A DNA stretch of 64,000 nt from Wurfbainia villosa. Taxonomy: Eukaryota; Streptophyta; Magnoliopsida; Zingiberales; Zingiberaceae. The position numbers and the translations under genes were made by a program. The stretch covers positions 54,688,621 through 54,752,620 of the forward strand of contig CM045993.1 in NCBI GenBank assembly GCA_025175895.1, in the 5' to 3' direction. Numbering within the stretch: position 1 is the first letter of the stretch; each line of letters begins with the position of its first letter. The notes under the pieces are model-generated. The model saw nothing but the letters and a program-made list of their open reading frames with translations, had not been told where the DNA came from and ran no database searches. Shown piece by piece: positions 21,682 to 32,813 of the stretch.

Positions 21682-23077
21682 AGTCCAAGTGTGTAGCCTT
21701 GGCAGTGAAAGTTCAAGCATGGGACTTGGCATTGAAAGTCCAACATGGAGTTGGCAAGGGAAGACCAAGTGTGTAGCCTTGGCCATGTAAGTCCAAGTGT
21801 GTAGCCTTGGTGATGAAAGTCCAAGTTATAGGTACTTGGCATTTGGGAAGTCCAAGGGATGGTTTGGCGACGTAAGGCCAAGCGGTAGTCTTAGGAGCGT
21901 AAGTCCATATGTACTTTGGCGGTGTAGACACCGAGGCCATGACAATAGTCGAAAGAAGCACCTGGAGGCTAGCGTATGGATGAACAAGTCATGGATGACT
22001 TGGAGGGATCCGCTCATGGATGAACAAGTCATGGATGACTTAGAGGGATTCGATAGACGCGAGGCTAGTAGAGGTGGCTAGAAGGCTTAGGTCTAAGCTA
22101 AGGGTGTCTAACAAGTATGAGAGCATCATACTTAGGTTAAACCTCATGGATGAGGTCAAGTGTCGGATCCTCAAACATGTTGTTTGAGGTTTTATCCGAC
22201 GGTCAGATGCTCAAATAACTTGTGTTTGAGATTTTATCCGACAACAGTCGACTGGTGGTATGTACCAGTTGACTGGTGAGAGTTGATTGTTGTTCGATTA
22301 CGTCGTATGTCATGGCAGTCGATAGCCAGCATTGGACAGTCGACTGATGGCTTGAGTAGTCGACTACTGGTCGAGGATGCGGGCACAGAAGCTCCCGTAG
22401 CTACCTGGGAAGTCGACTGTTGAAAGAGCAGTCGATTGTTAGGGTTTGACAGTCGTGTGATGAGTGATTTGTTGGAATATTTCCAGCGTGGATCAAGCTG
22501 TTGTGAGACAACGACTATAGGAGCAGTCGACTGATGGTCATGAGCAGTCGACTGCTAGACACGGAATCATCTCGAGACAAACATAAAAGGAGGAGTTTGG
22601 GGAGGATTTCCACAGTGATATTTGGAGAGATTTTGGAGGAGAATTGCTACTGCATTCTAGACCTTCAAGAGGAAATCAAAGCAAGCAACAAGCAAACTGT
22701 TCAAAGCCATTGTTGTAAAGTTTTCTTTACGTATTTCATCATTGTCTTTGTATTTTCTTGTACTTCTTGTATTATGTTTGTAATTTCTTGTACGAGGTTT
22801 CTCCACCTTCGATGTGTTGTCGAGAAGGAATTTGAGCAGTGGTATGTGCATCACTCGAGCTCATTGAGCTCACCCCGTAGAGTAGGAACCCTAAGGTTCC
22901 GAACCACGTATATCAATTGTGTCTTGTGTGTGTTGTATCTTTATTTTGTTTTTTTTATTATTCCGTTGTGCATATTAACGACCATTGTAGACGATCACGC
23001 AAGAACGATCGATTTCTATCAAGCACGTCAATTGGGCTATTCAACCCCCCATCTAGCCGAGCCACGATCCTCCAACA
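21682..23077 (+). repeat. B1 5' LTR, left-truncated
   Basis: Corresponds to about position 34020 onward of the 3' LTR. It begins inside the AAGTCCAAG repeat region and ends CGATCCTCCAACA. It contains degenerate repeats (21682-21920), GTCGAC palindromes (22245-22560), and a conserved block with GTAGGAACCCTAAGGTTCCG near 22881. Its first part is missing because Copia E sits there. A primer site of the TGGTATCA type is not visible after 23077. Confidence 0.82.
22245..22560 (+). repeat. Cluster of GTCGAC palindromes in B1 5' LTR
   Basis: CAGTCGACTG and close variants (AGTCGACT, CAGTTGACTGG, CAGTCGATTG) occur about ten times in roughly 300 bp. Equivalent clusters lie at 34590-34950 (B1 3' LTR) and 36720-36980 (B2 LTR). 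A few more copies occur at 33230-33290, 38010-38080 and 40566-40600. CAGTCGACTG is a perfect 10-bp palindrome. Role unknown. Confidence 0.75.
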
Positions 23078-23091
23078 AGCAGCTCAGTCGA

Positions 23092-23199
23092 ATGGAGCAA
23101 CATCAGATCGATATGTTCGAGATGATACGAAACTGGACCCTGAGTCAGCAGCCTCCACCTCCTCCACCACCTCCGACATATGACTCTGGTGGATGGTAG
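23092..23199 (+). CDS. Short frame with eight prolines in the gag position of B1
   Basis: The 35-aa frame starts at ATG 23092, 15 bp after the LTR end, and stops at TAG. The N-terminal half looks helical (MEQHQIDMFEMIRNW). A run of eight prolines and TYDSGGW follow. It does not resemble gag. A longer open frame starts at 22534 but runs through LTR sequence. This may be the C-terminal end of a captured gene with its 3' untranslated sequence, or chance. Not recognised. Confidence 0.35.
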   Translation: MEQHQIDMFEMIRNWTLSQQPPPPPPPPTYDSGGW

Positions 23200-23716
23200 C
23201 TAGGACCATGTTATGTATCTTCTTTTATTTTCATAGTGAGGTCGAGAGCGTTTGAACATCTTTTTTGATTGTAGAAATGACTTTATGGTTAATGAAATAT
23301 TTTGTTTTTGCAAAATTATGTGTCTTTGCTTGGTTGATGTGTGTGTTTATTATGTCATGTCATGACATCATATCTCATTTAGTTATTTTAAATGTCATGA
23401 TAATGCTTAGGGTTAAGTTTTATGTTATGTTCATGTTTAGATTGTATTCATATGTCATGACATCAAGATTATTGGCACATATTTTTTTATACTATCATTA
23501 TATGTCATAATCATCATTCATGCATTTAAGGTTAAATAAAATTGATTTAAGAACAATGGTATGATTTGAAGTCCCATGTATAAGGGAATCAAATAGAGTT
23601 TCTTATAAAAGGCATGAAACCCTAATAATCCTAAACCCACGTCTCACAAATAGATTGACCCGTGTGTTTTTATACACCTTAAATACATGTGTGATGTTAG
23701 GAAAATGAGTTAAGTT
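23200..23716 (+). other. B1 internal noncoding region, left of A2
   Basis: AT-rich DNA with many TCATGACAT motifs. The part from about 23360 matches B2 (reverse strand, about 38490-38860). The part before it does not. I see no gene. Confidence 0.75.
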
Positions 23717-23721
23717 CAAGG
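23717..23721. repeat. Target site duplication of A2 (left)
   Basis: CAAGG, repeated at 32809-32813. The related B2 element carries the unoccupied site as CCTTG at 38488-38492 (reverse strand). Confidence 0.95.
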
Positions 23722-25521
23722 TGTTGGACTTTCTAAGCCACAAAAACCGCTTTTTGCATTGCGGAAACCCCGGAAGTCCGGCCACGGATCCGTGCGAAGA
23801 TATATTAAAATAAAAACATGTATGTGCTAAGTAAACCTAGGTCTACCTTAGATCTAGAAGTTGAGAGTGTTACCCTCGTAGCGACGCCCTTCGCTTATCC
23901 CGCTCGTCCAAAACATTGCCGGAACTCAAGAGTGTCAAGTGTACACTCCTCTATTGGTATCCACACGGACAAATGGTGGAGAAACTCAACCTAGAGTGTG
24001 CTAGCACTCATGGAAATTTCAGCCAAGAAGGATTGGGAGAGCAAGAGAGGAAGAACCAAGGAAGAAGATGAAGTTACACACCTTAACTTCACACTTTCAT
24101 AACCCACTATAAGGGGGTTACATGCATGCATGTAACTCCAAGAACCAATGGCTCTTGGTCTCCCTCATGAGGTGGCACCCCATGATGTGTCCATGATGAT
24201 GTGGAGCATCATCATTGGCCAGCCCCATGCCAAGTCATCATCATGACATGGCATTTGGTCAAGTCAAACTTGACCTTTCATCTTCCCTCTCAAGTCAAGT
24301 CAAACTTGACCTCTTATCTCCCATGGTTGATTAAATCCAATCATTTGATTCAAGTCAATTATAATTTAATGAATCTCTATTCATTAATTTAAATTGATTT
24401 GATGAATTAAATCTAAATTAGACTCATTCAACACTTGAATCAAATTGAGTCCAACTCAATTAGTCTAATAGGATTACTCTTAATCCAATTTGGTTCATCA
24501 CATGAACCTAATCCTCATGGTTCATCATATGAACCTAATCTCCATCTAATTGCCCTTTGTGTGTGACCCTATAGGTCCTTGTAATGTTGGCAATGTCCCT
24601 AAACCGATTTAGGAACATAAGCAATGAGCGGTATCTAGCAACACATCATTGCTACCCAAGTTACAAGAATGTTGAGCTCCAACATCACCTTTGTGACTAC
24701 TAATTATGACTCTCACAATATGTGACAATGTCCCTTTATCCTTGACATCTAGATTGACCAATTGAGGCATAGACCGTGTCATCCTCGGTACAATCTATAT
24801 CTTGAACTCCAAGTAGACTCACTCTAATCAAATGAGCTCAATATCTCATATTGACTCATTTGGGCATGGCCATGCACTTCGTGGTCTCACTGTATATAGA
24901 ATATCGATGTCACCCCAGTCATATAGGAGGGATAAATCCCATCTACATCACTCACATCTCTCCGCATAATTTGTTACATACCCAAAAATCGCCTTTATAG
25001 TCCACCCATTTACGGGTGACGTTTGACGAAGCCAAAGTATGTAACTCCTTATGTAGGAAACCATGGTGACTTCAGGTCTAAGGACTAATAGTCATACTAA
25101 TAGCCACATGAGAAAGTATATGACACTCATATAACAATCCATGATACTTTCTCATGGCGGGTCATTCAGTATACATTCTCCAATGCATACCCATGTGTCA
25201 ACTTGATATCTCATATCCATGACTTGTGAGATCAAGTCATCGTGTTGACCTACATGCTAATCTCTACGCATTAACATTGTCCCTGAATGTTAATACTCGA
25301 CTAGAAATGATTAAGAGTAGTGTTCTCTATATCATCTCATTATCGATTCAACCAATCGATTGATATAGATAAGAACCTACTACTCAAGGACATTATTATA
25401 TTTAGTTATTTGGCACCAATACACGTAAATATAATAACCATGCCTTTATAAATAGGAATATGATACAATAAAATCCATACAACAATCATCACATGATTGG
25501 CTCTAGGGCTTTTCACTAACA
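23722..25521 (-). repeat. A2 3' LTR (1800 bp)
   Basis: On the minus strand runs from TGTTAGTGAAAAGCCC to AGAAAGTCCAACA. I counted about 13 mismatches to the other LTR over the first 330 plus-strand bases, mostly transitions, and fewer beyond. TATA-like CCTATTTATAAAGGC lies near 25442-25456. Confidence 0.95.
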
Positions 25522-25532
25522 ATCTCCCACTA
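25522..25532 (-). promoter_or_regulatory. A2 polypurine tract
   Basis: TAGTGGGAGAT on the minus strand next to the 3' LTR. Confidence 0.85.
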
Positions 25533-25679
25533 GCACTAGTGTTAATCACCGTAGTATCTAATACTCAATGACCTAGTGTGACCATCATGCTTTTTCTGTG
25601 CCAAAGCCTTGGTCAAGGGATCTGCGATGTTAGCCTCTGTGGGTACTCTGCAAATCTTCACATCTCCTCTATCGATAAT

Positions 25680-27061
25680 CTCTCGAATGAGATGGAAGCA
25701 CCAATATATTCGACCTCTATTATAGAATCAGCAACTGTGTCTTGCTTGGAACTCTTCCAGCTCACAGCGCCACCATTCAAGCAAAACACGAACCCTGACT
25801 ATGATCTATAATCATCCTGGTCAGTTTGGAAGCTGCCATCGCTGTAACCCTTTACAGATAGCTCCTCATCGCCTCCAAATATCAAAAAATATTCTTTAGT
25901 CCTAATCAAGTACTTAAGAATATTCTTGACTGCTATCCAGTGACGCTCACCTAGATCTGACTGGTATCTACTCATCATGCTAAAAGCATACGAGATATCA
26001 GGATGAGTACATAACATGACGTACATGATAGATCCTATAGCAGGTGCGTAAGGGATCTTATCCATGCAGTCTTTCTCCTCTCTAGAAGAGGGACTTTGAG
26101 TCTTCGAAAGACTCACACCATGTGACATCGACAGAAGTCCCTTCTTGGAATTCTGCATGGCAAACCGTAGTAATACCGTGTCAATGTATGTACTCTGACT
26201 TAGGCCAAGCAATCTCTTGGATCTATCTCTATAGATCTTGATGCCTAGAATACAGGCTGGTTCACCTAAGTCCTTCATTGAGAAGCACGTCCTCAGCCAA
26301 GTCTTCACAGACTGTAGCGAAGGGATGCCATTCCCAATGTTTAGTTTGTCATCCACATACAATACAAGGAAGACAACTGTGTTCTCATTAACTCTCTTGT
26401 AGACACAGAGTTCATCTTCATTCTTGATGAAATCAAACTATTTGATCGCATCATCGAATCGAAGATTCCAGCTCCGAGAAGCTTGCTTTAGCCCATAAAT
26501 GGACCTTTGTAGCTTGCATACTTTCCCAGTATGCTGTGGATCTTCAAAACCCTCAGGTTGTGTCATGTACACATCCTCGAGTAAGTTTCCATTCATAAAC
26601 GCAGTTTTGACATCCATCTGCCAGATCTCATAATCGTGGAATGCTGCAATAGCAAGCAAGATCTGAATGGACTTAAACATCGCCACTGGAGAAAAGGTTT
26701 CATTATAGTCAATACCATGAATTTGCTTGAAACCTTTAGCCACCAATCGGCCCTTATAGGTATGCATAAGTCCATCCATGTCAGTCTTTCTCCTAAAGAC
26801 CCACTTACACCCAATGGGTTTGACCCCTTCAGGTGGATCAACCAAAGTCCATACTTGGTTGGTGTACATAGATTCCATCTCGGATCTCATGGCCTCTAGC
26901 CATTTCTCAGAATCTAGGCTCATCACAGCTTCCTGATATGAGGTAGGCTCATTCTCAATGAGCATAACGTCATCATGGTTAGACAAGAGAAATGAGTATC
27001 TCTCAGGCTGACGACGTACCCTATCAGACCTACGAAGAGGTAGGTCTAAATGAACAGGTGG
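25680..27061 (-). pseudogene. Copia A2 reverse transcriptase-RNase H, broken
   Basis: It continues in the same frame as the integrase, after TAA at 27062-27064. RT motifs: KWVFRRKTD, WQMDVKTAFMNG, YGLKQASRSWNLRF. TAG at 26438-26440 follows DDAIK. The palm motif is MYVDDKLNIGNG, where the usual DDILLI has become DDKLNI. RNase H follows (GYSDGSFQTD; the usual DAS is DGS). TAG at 25799-25801 stands where A1 has CAG. After EVEYI the sequence jumps into the distal part, losing the third catalytic aspartate. Confidence 0.9.
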
Positions 27062-28711
27062 TTATTCCACAACTCTTTGTGCAACAATCTCATCACCCAC
27101 AACACTTTGTGGTTCCTGTTCAACCTCCATCAAGGCCTCAGTGCTATGGTCCTTATCTTGAATTTCTTCAAGATCGAACGTACTCCCACTAGTTTTTCTA
27201 GAAACAAAATCCCTTTCTAGAAAAACCCCAGTCATTTCTACAAACACTTTGTGCTGACTGGGAATGTAAAAGTAATATCCCTTTGTATCCTTGGGATATC
27301 CAACAAAATAGCACCTATCGGAGTTGGGTCCCAGTTTGTTTGAGACTTGACGTCGAACGTAAGCCTCACAACCCCAAATCCTCATGAAAGACATCTTGGG
27401 ATTTCTCCCTGTCCATATCGTATATGGTGTCTTTATCACAGCCTTGGATGGTACACGGTTAAGGGTAAAGGTTGTTGTGTCTAGAGCATATCCCCAAAAG
27501 GATATAGGAAGATCTATGTGACTCATCATAGATCGTACCATATCTAATAGGGTACGATTCCTCCTTTCGGATACACCATTCCACTATGGTGTTTCAAGAG
27601 GAGTGAGTTGGGATAGAATCTCACACTCAACTAGATAGTCACGAAACTCATGGCTAAGGTATTCACCACCTCGATCTGATCGAAGTATTTTAATACTCTT
27701 GCCAAGCTGGTTTTGTACTTCATTCTTTAATTCTTTAAACTTTTCAAAGGATTCTGATTTATGTGTCATAAGATACAAATAACCATATCTACTGAAGTCA
27801 TCAGTAAATGTAATGAAGTACCTATAACCACCTCTAGCTACAACATTGAAAGGGTCACATACATCACTATGTATAAGTCCTAACAAGCCCGTTGCTCTTT
27901 CGCTGTGTCCATTAAAGGGAGTCTTGGTCATTTTGCTTAAAAGGCAAGACTCGCATGTCTCATATGATTCAAAATCAAATGAGGCTAGTAGCCCATCCTT
28001 ATGGAGCTGAGATAAGCGACTATCATTTATGTGACCTAAGCGACAATGCCAGAGATAGGTTTGGTTCAACTCATTTGACTTGAACCTTTTGATACTTATG
28101 TTATAGATAGGGCTCTCTAAGTCTAGAAAGTAGAGTCCGTTCATTAGAGGTGCACTACAATAGAACATATCATTTAAATAAACTGAACAACATTTGTTCT
28201 TTATTATAAATGTAAATCCTTTCTTGTCTAAACAAGAAACCAAAATGATGTTCTTAGTTAAGGCAGACACATAACAACATTCATCTAATTCTAGTACAAG
28301 CCCAGAGGGCAGAGATAGATCATAAGTTCCTACAGCAACAGCAGCAACCCTTGATCCATTGCCTACTCGTAGGTCCACCTCGCCCTTTGTTAATGCCCTG
28401 CTATTTCTCAGCACCTGCACATTGGTACAAATGTGAGATGCACATTTGGTATCTAATACCCATGATGAAGAAATAGATAGATTGACTTCTATAATATTTA
28501 TACCTGAAGTAGAAGTCTCACTTCTTTTCTTCTTAAGATCTTCCAGGTATGCCTTGCAGTTACGCTTCCAGTGTCCAGCTTCCTTGCAGTGGAAGCAAGC
28601 CCCTTCCTTGGCCACCCCTCCTTTGGGTTTCAGTTCCTTGCCTTTGCCCTTGGCTTGGGACTTTCCCTTATCTTTAGGCTTGACCTTGCCTTTCTTCTTT
28701 TGCGCCATCAA
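27062..28711 (-). pseudogene. Copia A2 zinc knuckle, protease and integrase
   Basis: Starts in a Lys/Gly-rich basic stretch, then an intact CCHC knuckle CFHCKEAGHWKRNC. The protease site reads WVLDTKCASH, with DTG changed to DTK. Pre-integrase and zinc motif (HCRLGHIN, CESC) follow. The core has LIHSDVCDP, RSDRGGEY, and, beyond TAG 27584-27586, the conserved glutamate region. A1 has CAG at that codon. The tail (FVGYPKDTKG) leads into a linker ending at TAA 27062-27064, CAA in A1. Except for these stops the frame is open. Confidence 0.92.
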
Positions 28712-29309
28712 AATGGTGTCAGATTTTCCCTTCTAAGGTTGACCTCAGCAGTTCTCAACATGCTGAGCATCTCAGGAAGTGGCTTATCAATTTTATTCAT
28801 GTTGTAATTCATGACAAATTGATTGTAGTTTTGCGGTAAAGACTGCAAGATTAAGTCAGTGGCCAGCTCTTGGCCAAGGGGAAATCTCAATCTCTGTAGG
28901 TTTTCTACGTACCCAATCATCTTGAGTACATATGGACCTACAGGAGTACCATCTTGCATTTTGGAACCAAACAATGCCTTAGAGACTTCATATCTCTCAT
29001 GTCTTGCTTGTCCTTGATATAGTTGACGAAGATGTTCAACCATATCATAAGCATTCATGAACTCGTGTTGCTTCTGAAGCTCAGAGTTCATGGTCGCGAG
29101 CATTAGACATGACACATCTAAGCATCTTTGTCAGCTCGCGAGGCAGTGGCAAGAGGTGCCTCCGAAATTGGCTGCTCCAGGACGTACAATTTTCTTTCTT
29201 GGGTGAGAACGATTTTCAGGTTCCTGTACCAGTCTAGGAAATTTGCTCCATTGAGCTTGTCCTTCTCAAGGACAGAACGCAGAGAGAGAGTGTTCATGTT
29301 TGTCGACAT
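28708..29309 (-). pseudogene. Copia A2 gag, broken by a small deletion
   Basis: Starts MSTNMNTLSLRSVLEKDKL at 29309 and shows the Copia gag N-terminal pattern NFLDWYRNLKIVL. After SRADKDA a stop (29118-29120) and a frame change mark a short deletion. It continues with CLMLATMNSELQKQHEF, AYDMVEHLRQLY and ILQSLPQNYNQF. At about 28710 it overlaps the zinc-knuckle frame in a different phase, so one more frameshift separates the two. Gag would form the particle shell. Confidence 0.88.
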
Positions 29310-29978
29310 AGTTATCTACAACATACAATGCAGAGAATTAATATCATATTCCTTTTATCATTTAATTAGGCCTTTAATCAAATGATGCTCCCACTGAATT
29401 ATAGGAATTTTGTAGAATCGAGTTATGGATGTGGTCAAACCACATTACTAGATTCATACAAACTAGCTATAATTCTTGCGGGACAAGACCCACATCATAC
29501 TAAGCCTTGAGTTAGCTTTGGCTAAATCGCCCAAGACTTAGTACTATCGGTGGGTAACACATTACCGATTACATCTCTATGCAACTCTTGTTTATAGGAT
29601 CAAGACCCACATTTACAAAAGACCTTGAGTTAGCTTTGGCTAAATCGCCCAAGATTTAGTGTAAATGCGATCTTATCCTATCTTTCCAACGGTTGGAATA
29701 TGCCTATAGTTCTACTCGATCCAATTGAGTTAACTAGTTTTACTCAATCTAATTGAGCTTACTCTAACCCAAGCCGTGATAGGCGGGACCAAGATTGTCC
29801 CTCCGCACCCTACCAAGATAATATGTGTTGCTCTGCTTTGGCAGATTCAACAACTACAAATGATCGAAATAGTGATGGGTATCAAGGACATGGTAGGCAT
29901 TTACGAGTTGATTCGATTAAGATCTAATCTAATCATAATGTGTATCATATACTCATTAAGGCCTTTATTATCCTATAT

Positions 29979-30109
29979 TAGCATGCATCACATACATACA
30001 AGCATTATTCTAGCATGCATCATATACATACAAGAAAATTATCTTAGCATGCATCATATACATACAAGCATTATTCTACTAGCATGCATCACATACATAC
30101 AAGAAAAAT

Positions 30110-30110
<1 letters not shown>
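29979..30110 (-). repeat. Four 33-bp repeats in the A2 leader
   Basis: AGCATGCATCACATACATAC plus AAGCATTATTCT or AAGAAAATTATCTT, alternating, four copies, directly next to the AT run. Confidence 0.8.

Positions 30111-30112
<2 letters not shown>

Positions 30113-30185
<73 letters not shown>
30113..30185. repeat. (AT)n microsatellite in the A2 leader
   Basis: About 73 bp of uninterrupted AT dinucleotides. The apparent Ile-Tyr reading frame across it is not a gene. Confidence 0.97.
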
Positions 30186-30187
<2 letters not shown>

Positions 30188-30992
30188 CAACTGTGATGTG
30201 GTCATGACCCTACTACGATCTTCTCAGGCCAATGAGAAGATCGGACGGTCAACCTAGGGTTAGCGGCTTCTCCAAGCACTTTCTTTGACCGCCATGTGTC
30301 GTCGGCACCTTTCTCGTAACTTCGTCTACAAGTGGACTTTCCACCACTCTATTTTGTACATTACAAATATGAAACTCGAGTTACATTCGAGTCTAAAACT
30401 ATATACAACTAGAATTTCAAAAGAAGAGGCACGACGCGCAGGTCGCATACACTATACAACACGCACAACCACAAAAATGGCACGCAGGCCGTATTATGAA
30501 TTACAACACATTAACGTCCAATCAAATTGGGGTTCTTGGGCTATGACAATCACAGAATTATACATAATTATAAATTATGTATTTTTACAGAAAATTTCTA
30601 TAATTTTTTCCTATTTTATTTTTCAATTTTATGAGTCACCTCTCCGTAACGGTCCCGCTAAGCGGTTTCCGGACATGATCGCGGGACAATGCCCCTTTCG
30701 AGGATAGGGGCAGCGCCCCTACTCGCAAAAAATAAACTTTGCGAGTGTCCCTACTACAATCTTACAGTGACTTAAGTCACTGTCCCAAAAACCAAAAGCG
30801 AGAACTCGCCGTTTCGGAGAGTTTTTCTCGATGGTTGAAGCCTACAAGTGTCCCAACACTCGTTGCTTCGACTCTTCGAGAAAAATACCCAAAAATTCTA
30901 TAAAAATAGGAAATTTACAGAAACATAAAAATCTATAATTTTTATATCTAATATAAAAACTACAAAAATGAAACACATACATGCTTCGCACG

Positions 30993-31006
30993 TGGCTCTG
31001 ATACCA
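30993..31006 (-). promoter_or_regulatory. A2 primer binding site
   Basis: TGGTATCAGAGCCA on the minus strand, one base inside the 5' LTR. It matches the 3' end of plant initiator tRNA-Met, which primes minus-strand synthesis. Confidence 0.9.
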
Positions 31007-31007
31007 C

Positions 31008-32808
31008 TGTTGGACTTTCCGAGCCGCAAAAACCGCTTTTTACATTGCGGAACCCCCGGAAGTCCGGCCACGGATCCATGCGAAGATATATTAAAATAAA
31101 AACATGTATGTGCTAAGTAAACCTAGATCTACCTTAGATCTAGAAGTTGAGAGTCTTACCCTCGTAGCGATGTCCTTCGCTTATCCCGCTCGTCCAAAAG
31201 CTTGCCGGAACTCAAGAGTGTCAAGTGTACACTCCTCTATTGGTATCCACACGGACAAATGGTGGAGAAACTCAACCTAGAGTGTGCTAGCACTCATGGA
31301 AATTTCGGCCAAGAAGGATTGGGAGAGCAAGAGAGGAAGAACCAAGGAAGAAGATGAAGTTACACACCTTAACTTCACACTTTCATAACCCACTATAAGG
31401 GGGTTACATGCATGCATGTAACTCCAAGAACCAATGGCTCTTGGTCTCCCTCATGAGGTGGCACCCCATGATGTGTCCATGATGATGTGGAGCATCATCT
31501 TTGGTCGGCCCCATGCCAAGTCATCATCATGACATGGCATTTGGTCAAGTCAAACTTGACCTTTCATCTTCCCTCTCAAGTCAAGTCAAACTTGACCTCT
31601 TATCTCCCATGGTTGATCAAATCCAACCATTTGATTCAAGTCAATTTTAATTTAATGAATCTTTATTTATTAATTTAAATTGATTTGATGAATTAAATCT
31701 AAATTAGACTCATTCAACACTTGAATCAAATTGAGTCCAACTCAATTAGTCTAATTAGGATTACTCTTAATCCAATTTGGTTCATCACATGAACCTAATC
31801 CTCATGGTTCATCATATGAACCTAATCTCCATCTAATTGCCCTTTGTGTGTGACCCTTTAGGTCCTTGTAACGTTGGCAATGTCCCTAAACCGATTTAGG
31901 AACATAAGCAATGAGCGGTATCTAGCAACACATCATTGCTACCCAAGTTACAAGAATGTTGAGCTCCAACATCACTTTTGTGACTACTAATTGTGACTCT
32001 CACAATATGTGACAATGTCCCTCTATCCTTGACATCTAGATTGACCAATTTAGGCATAGATCGTGTCATCCTCGATACAATCTATATCTTGAACTCCAAG
32101 TAGACTCACTCTAATCAAATGAGCTCAATATCTCATATTGACTCATTTGGGCATGGTCATGCACTTCGTGGTCTCACTCTATCAAGAATATCGATGTCAC
32201 CCCCGTCATATAGGAGGGATAAATCCCATCTACATCACTCACATCCCTCCGTATAATTTGTTACATACCCAGTAATCGCCTTTATAGTCCACCCATTTAC
32301 GGGTGATGTTTGACGAAGCCAAAGTATGTAACTCCTTATGTAGGGAACCATGGTGACTTCAGGTCTAAGGACTAATAGTCATACTAATAGCCACATGAGA
32401 AAGTATATGACACTCATATAACGATCCATGATACTTTCTCATGGCGGGTCATTCAGTATACATTCTCCAATGCATACCCATGTGTCAACTTGATATCTCA
32501 TATCCATGACTTGTGAGATCAAGTCATCGTGTTGACCTACATGCTAATCTCTACGCATTAACATTGTCCCTGAATGTTAATACTCGACTAGGAATGATTA
32601 AGAGTAGTGTTCTCTATATCATCTCATTATCGATTCAACCAATCGATTGATATAGATAAGAACCTACTACTCAAGGACATTATTATATTTAGTTATTTGG
32701 CACCAATACAAATAAATATAATAACCATGCCTTTATAAATAGGAATATGATACAATAAAATCCATACAACAATCATCACATGATTGGCTCTAGGGCTTTT
32801 CACTAACA
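31008..32808 (-). repeat. A2 5' LTR (1801 bp)
   Basis: The partner of 23722-25521 with identical ends. It is aligned nearly base for base with its partner. No genes inside; frames such as the one at 31487 are chance and recur in both LTRs. Confidence 0.95.
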
Positions 32809-32813
32809 CAAGG
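32809..32813. repeat. Target site duplication of A2 (right)
   Basis: CAAGG, matching 23717-23721. B1 sequence (TGCATAGATGTTGCATC) resumes here. Confidence 0.95.

Larger units (their letters stand above)
29310..30992 (-). other. A2 untranslated leader (about 1.7 kb)
   Basis: Long sequence between primer site and gag without a conserved frame. It contains a pair of copies of CTTGAGTTAGCTTTGGCTAA (29506 and 29622), four units around AGCATGCATCA (29979-30110), the AT microsatellite and an inverted-repeat-rich part near 30790-30890. Nothing protein-coding is supported. Confidence 0.75.
23722..32808 (-). mobile_element. Complete Copia retrotransposon A2
   Basis: A minus-strand element of 9087 bp: 5' LTR 31008-32808, primer site, long leader, gag, zinc knuckle, protease, integrase, RT, RNase H, polypurine tract, 3' LTR 23722-25521. 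CAAGG flanks both ends. From zinc knuckle to RNase H (28711 to 25799) the frame is continuous and broken only by four in-frame stops. Gag has a small deletion and a frameshift, and RNase H lacks its end. This is the least damaged element in the window, but it is not autonomous. Confidence 0.96.

Noticed and set aside
20859..21961. Cluster of short frames at 20859-21961
   Set aside because: Copia E LTR and the B1 repeat array; the period of the repeats keeps frames open in several phases.
22534..23199. A 221-aa open frame that might be a cysteine-rich membrane protein
   Set aside because: All but its last 36 codons lie in the B1 LTR. The homologous LTR at 34900-35460 does not keep the frame open.
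29776..30186. Frame ending in an Ile-Tyr run
   Set aside because: It runs through leader repeats and an AT microsatellite. The same artefact appears at 43690-43872.
30993..31006. TGGTATCAGAGCCA sequences as remnants of tRNA genes
   Set aside because: They are short primer binding sites next to LTRs. No cloverleaf is present around them.
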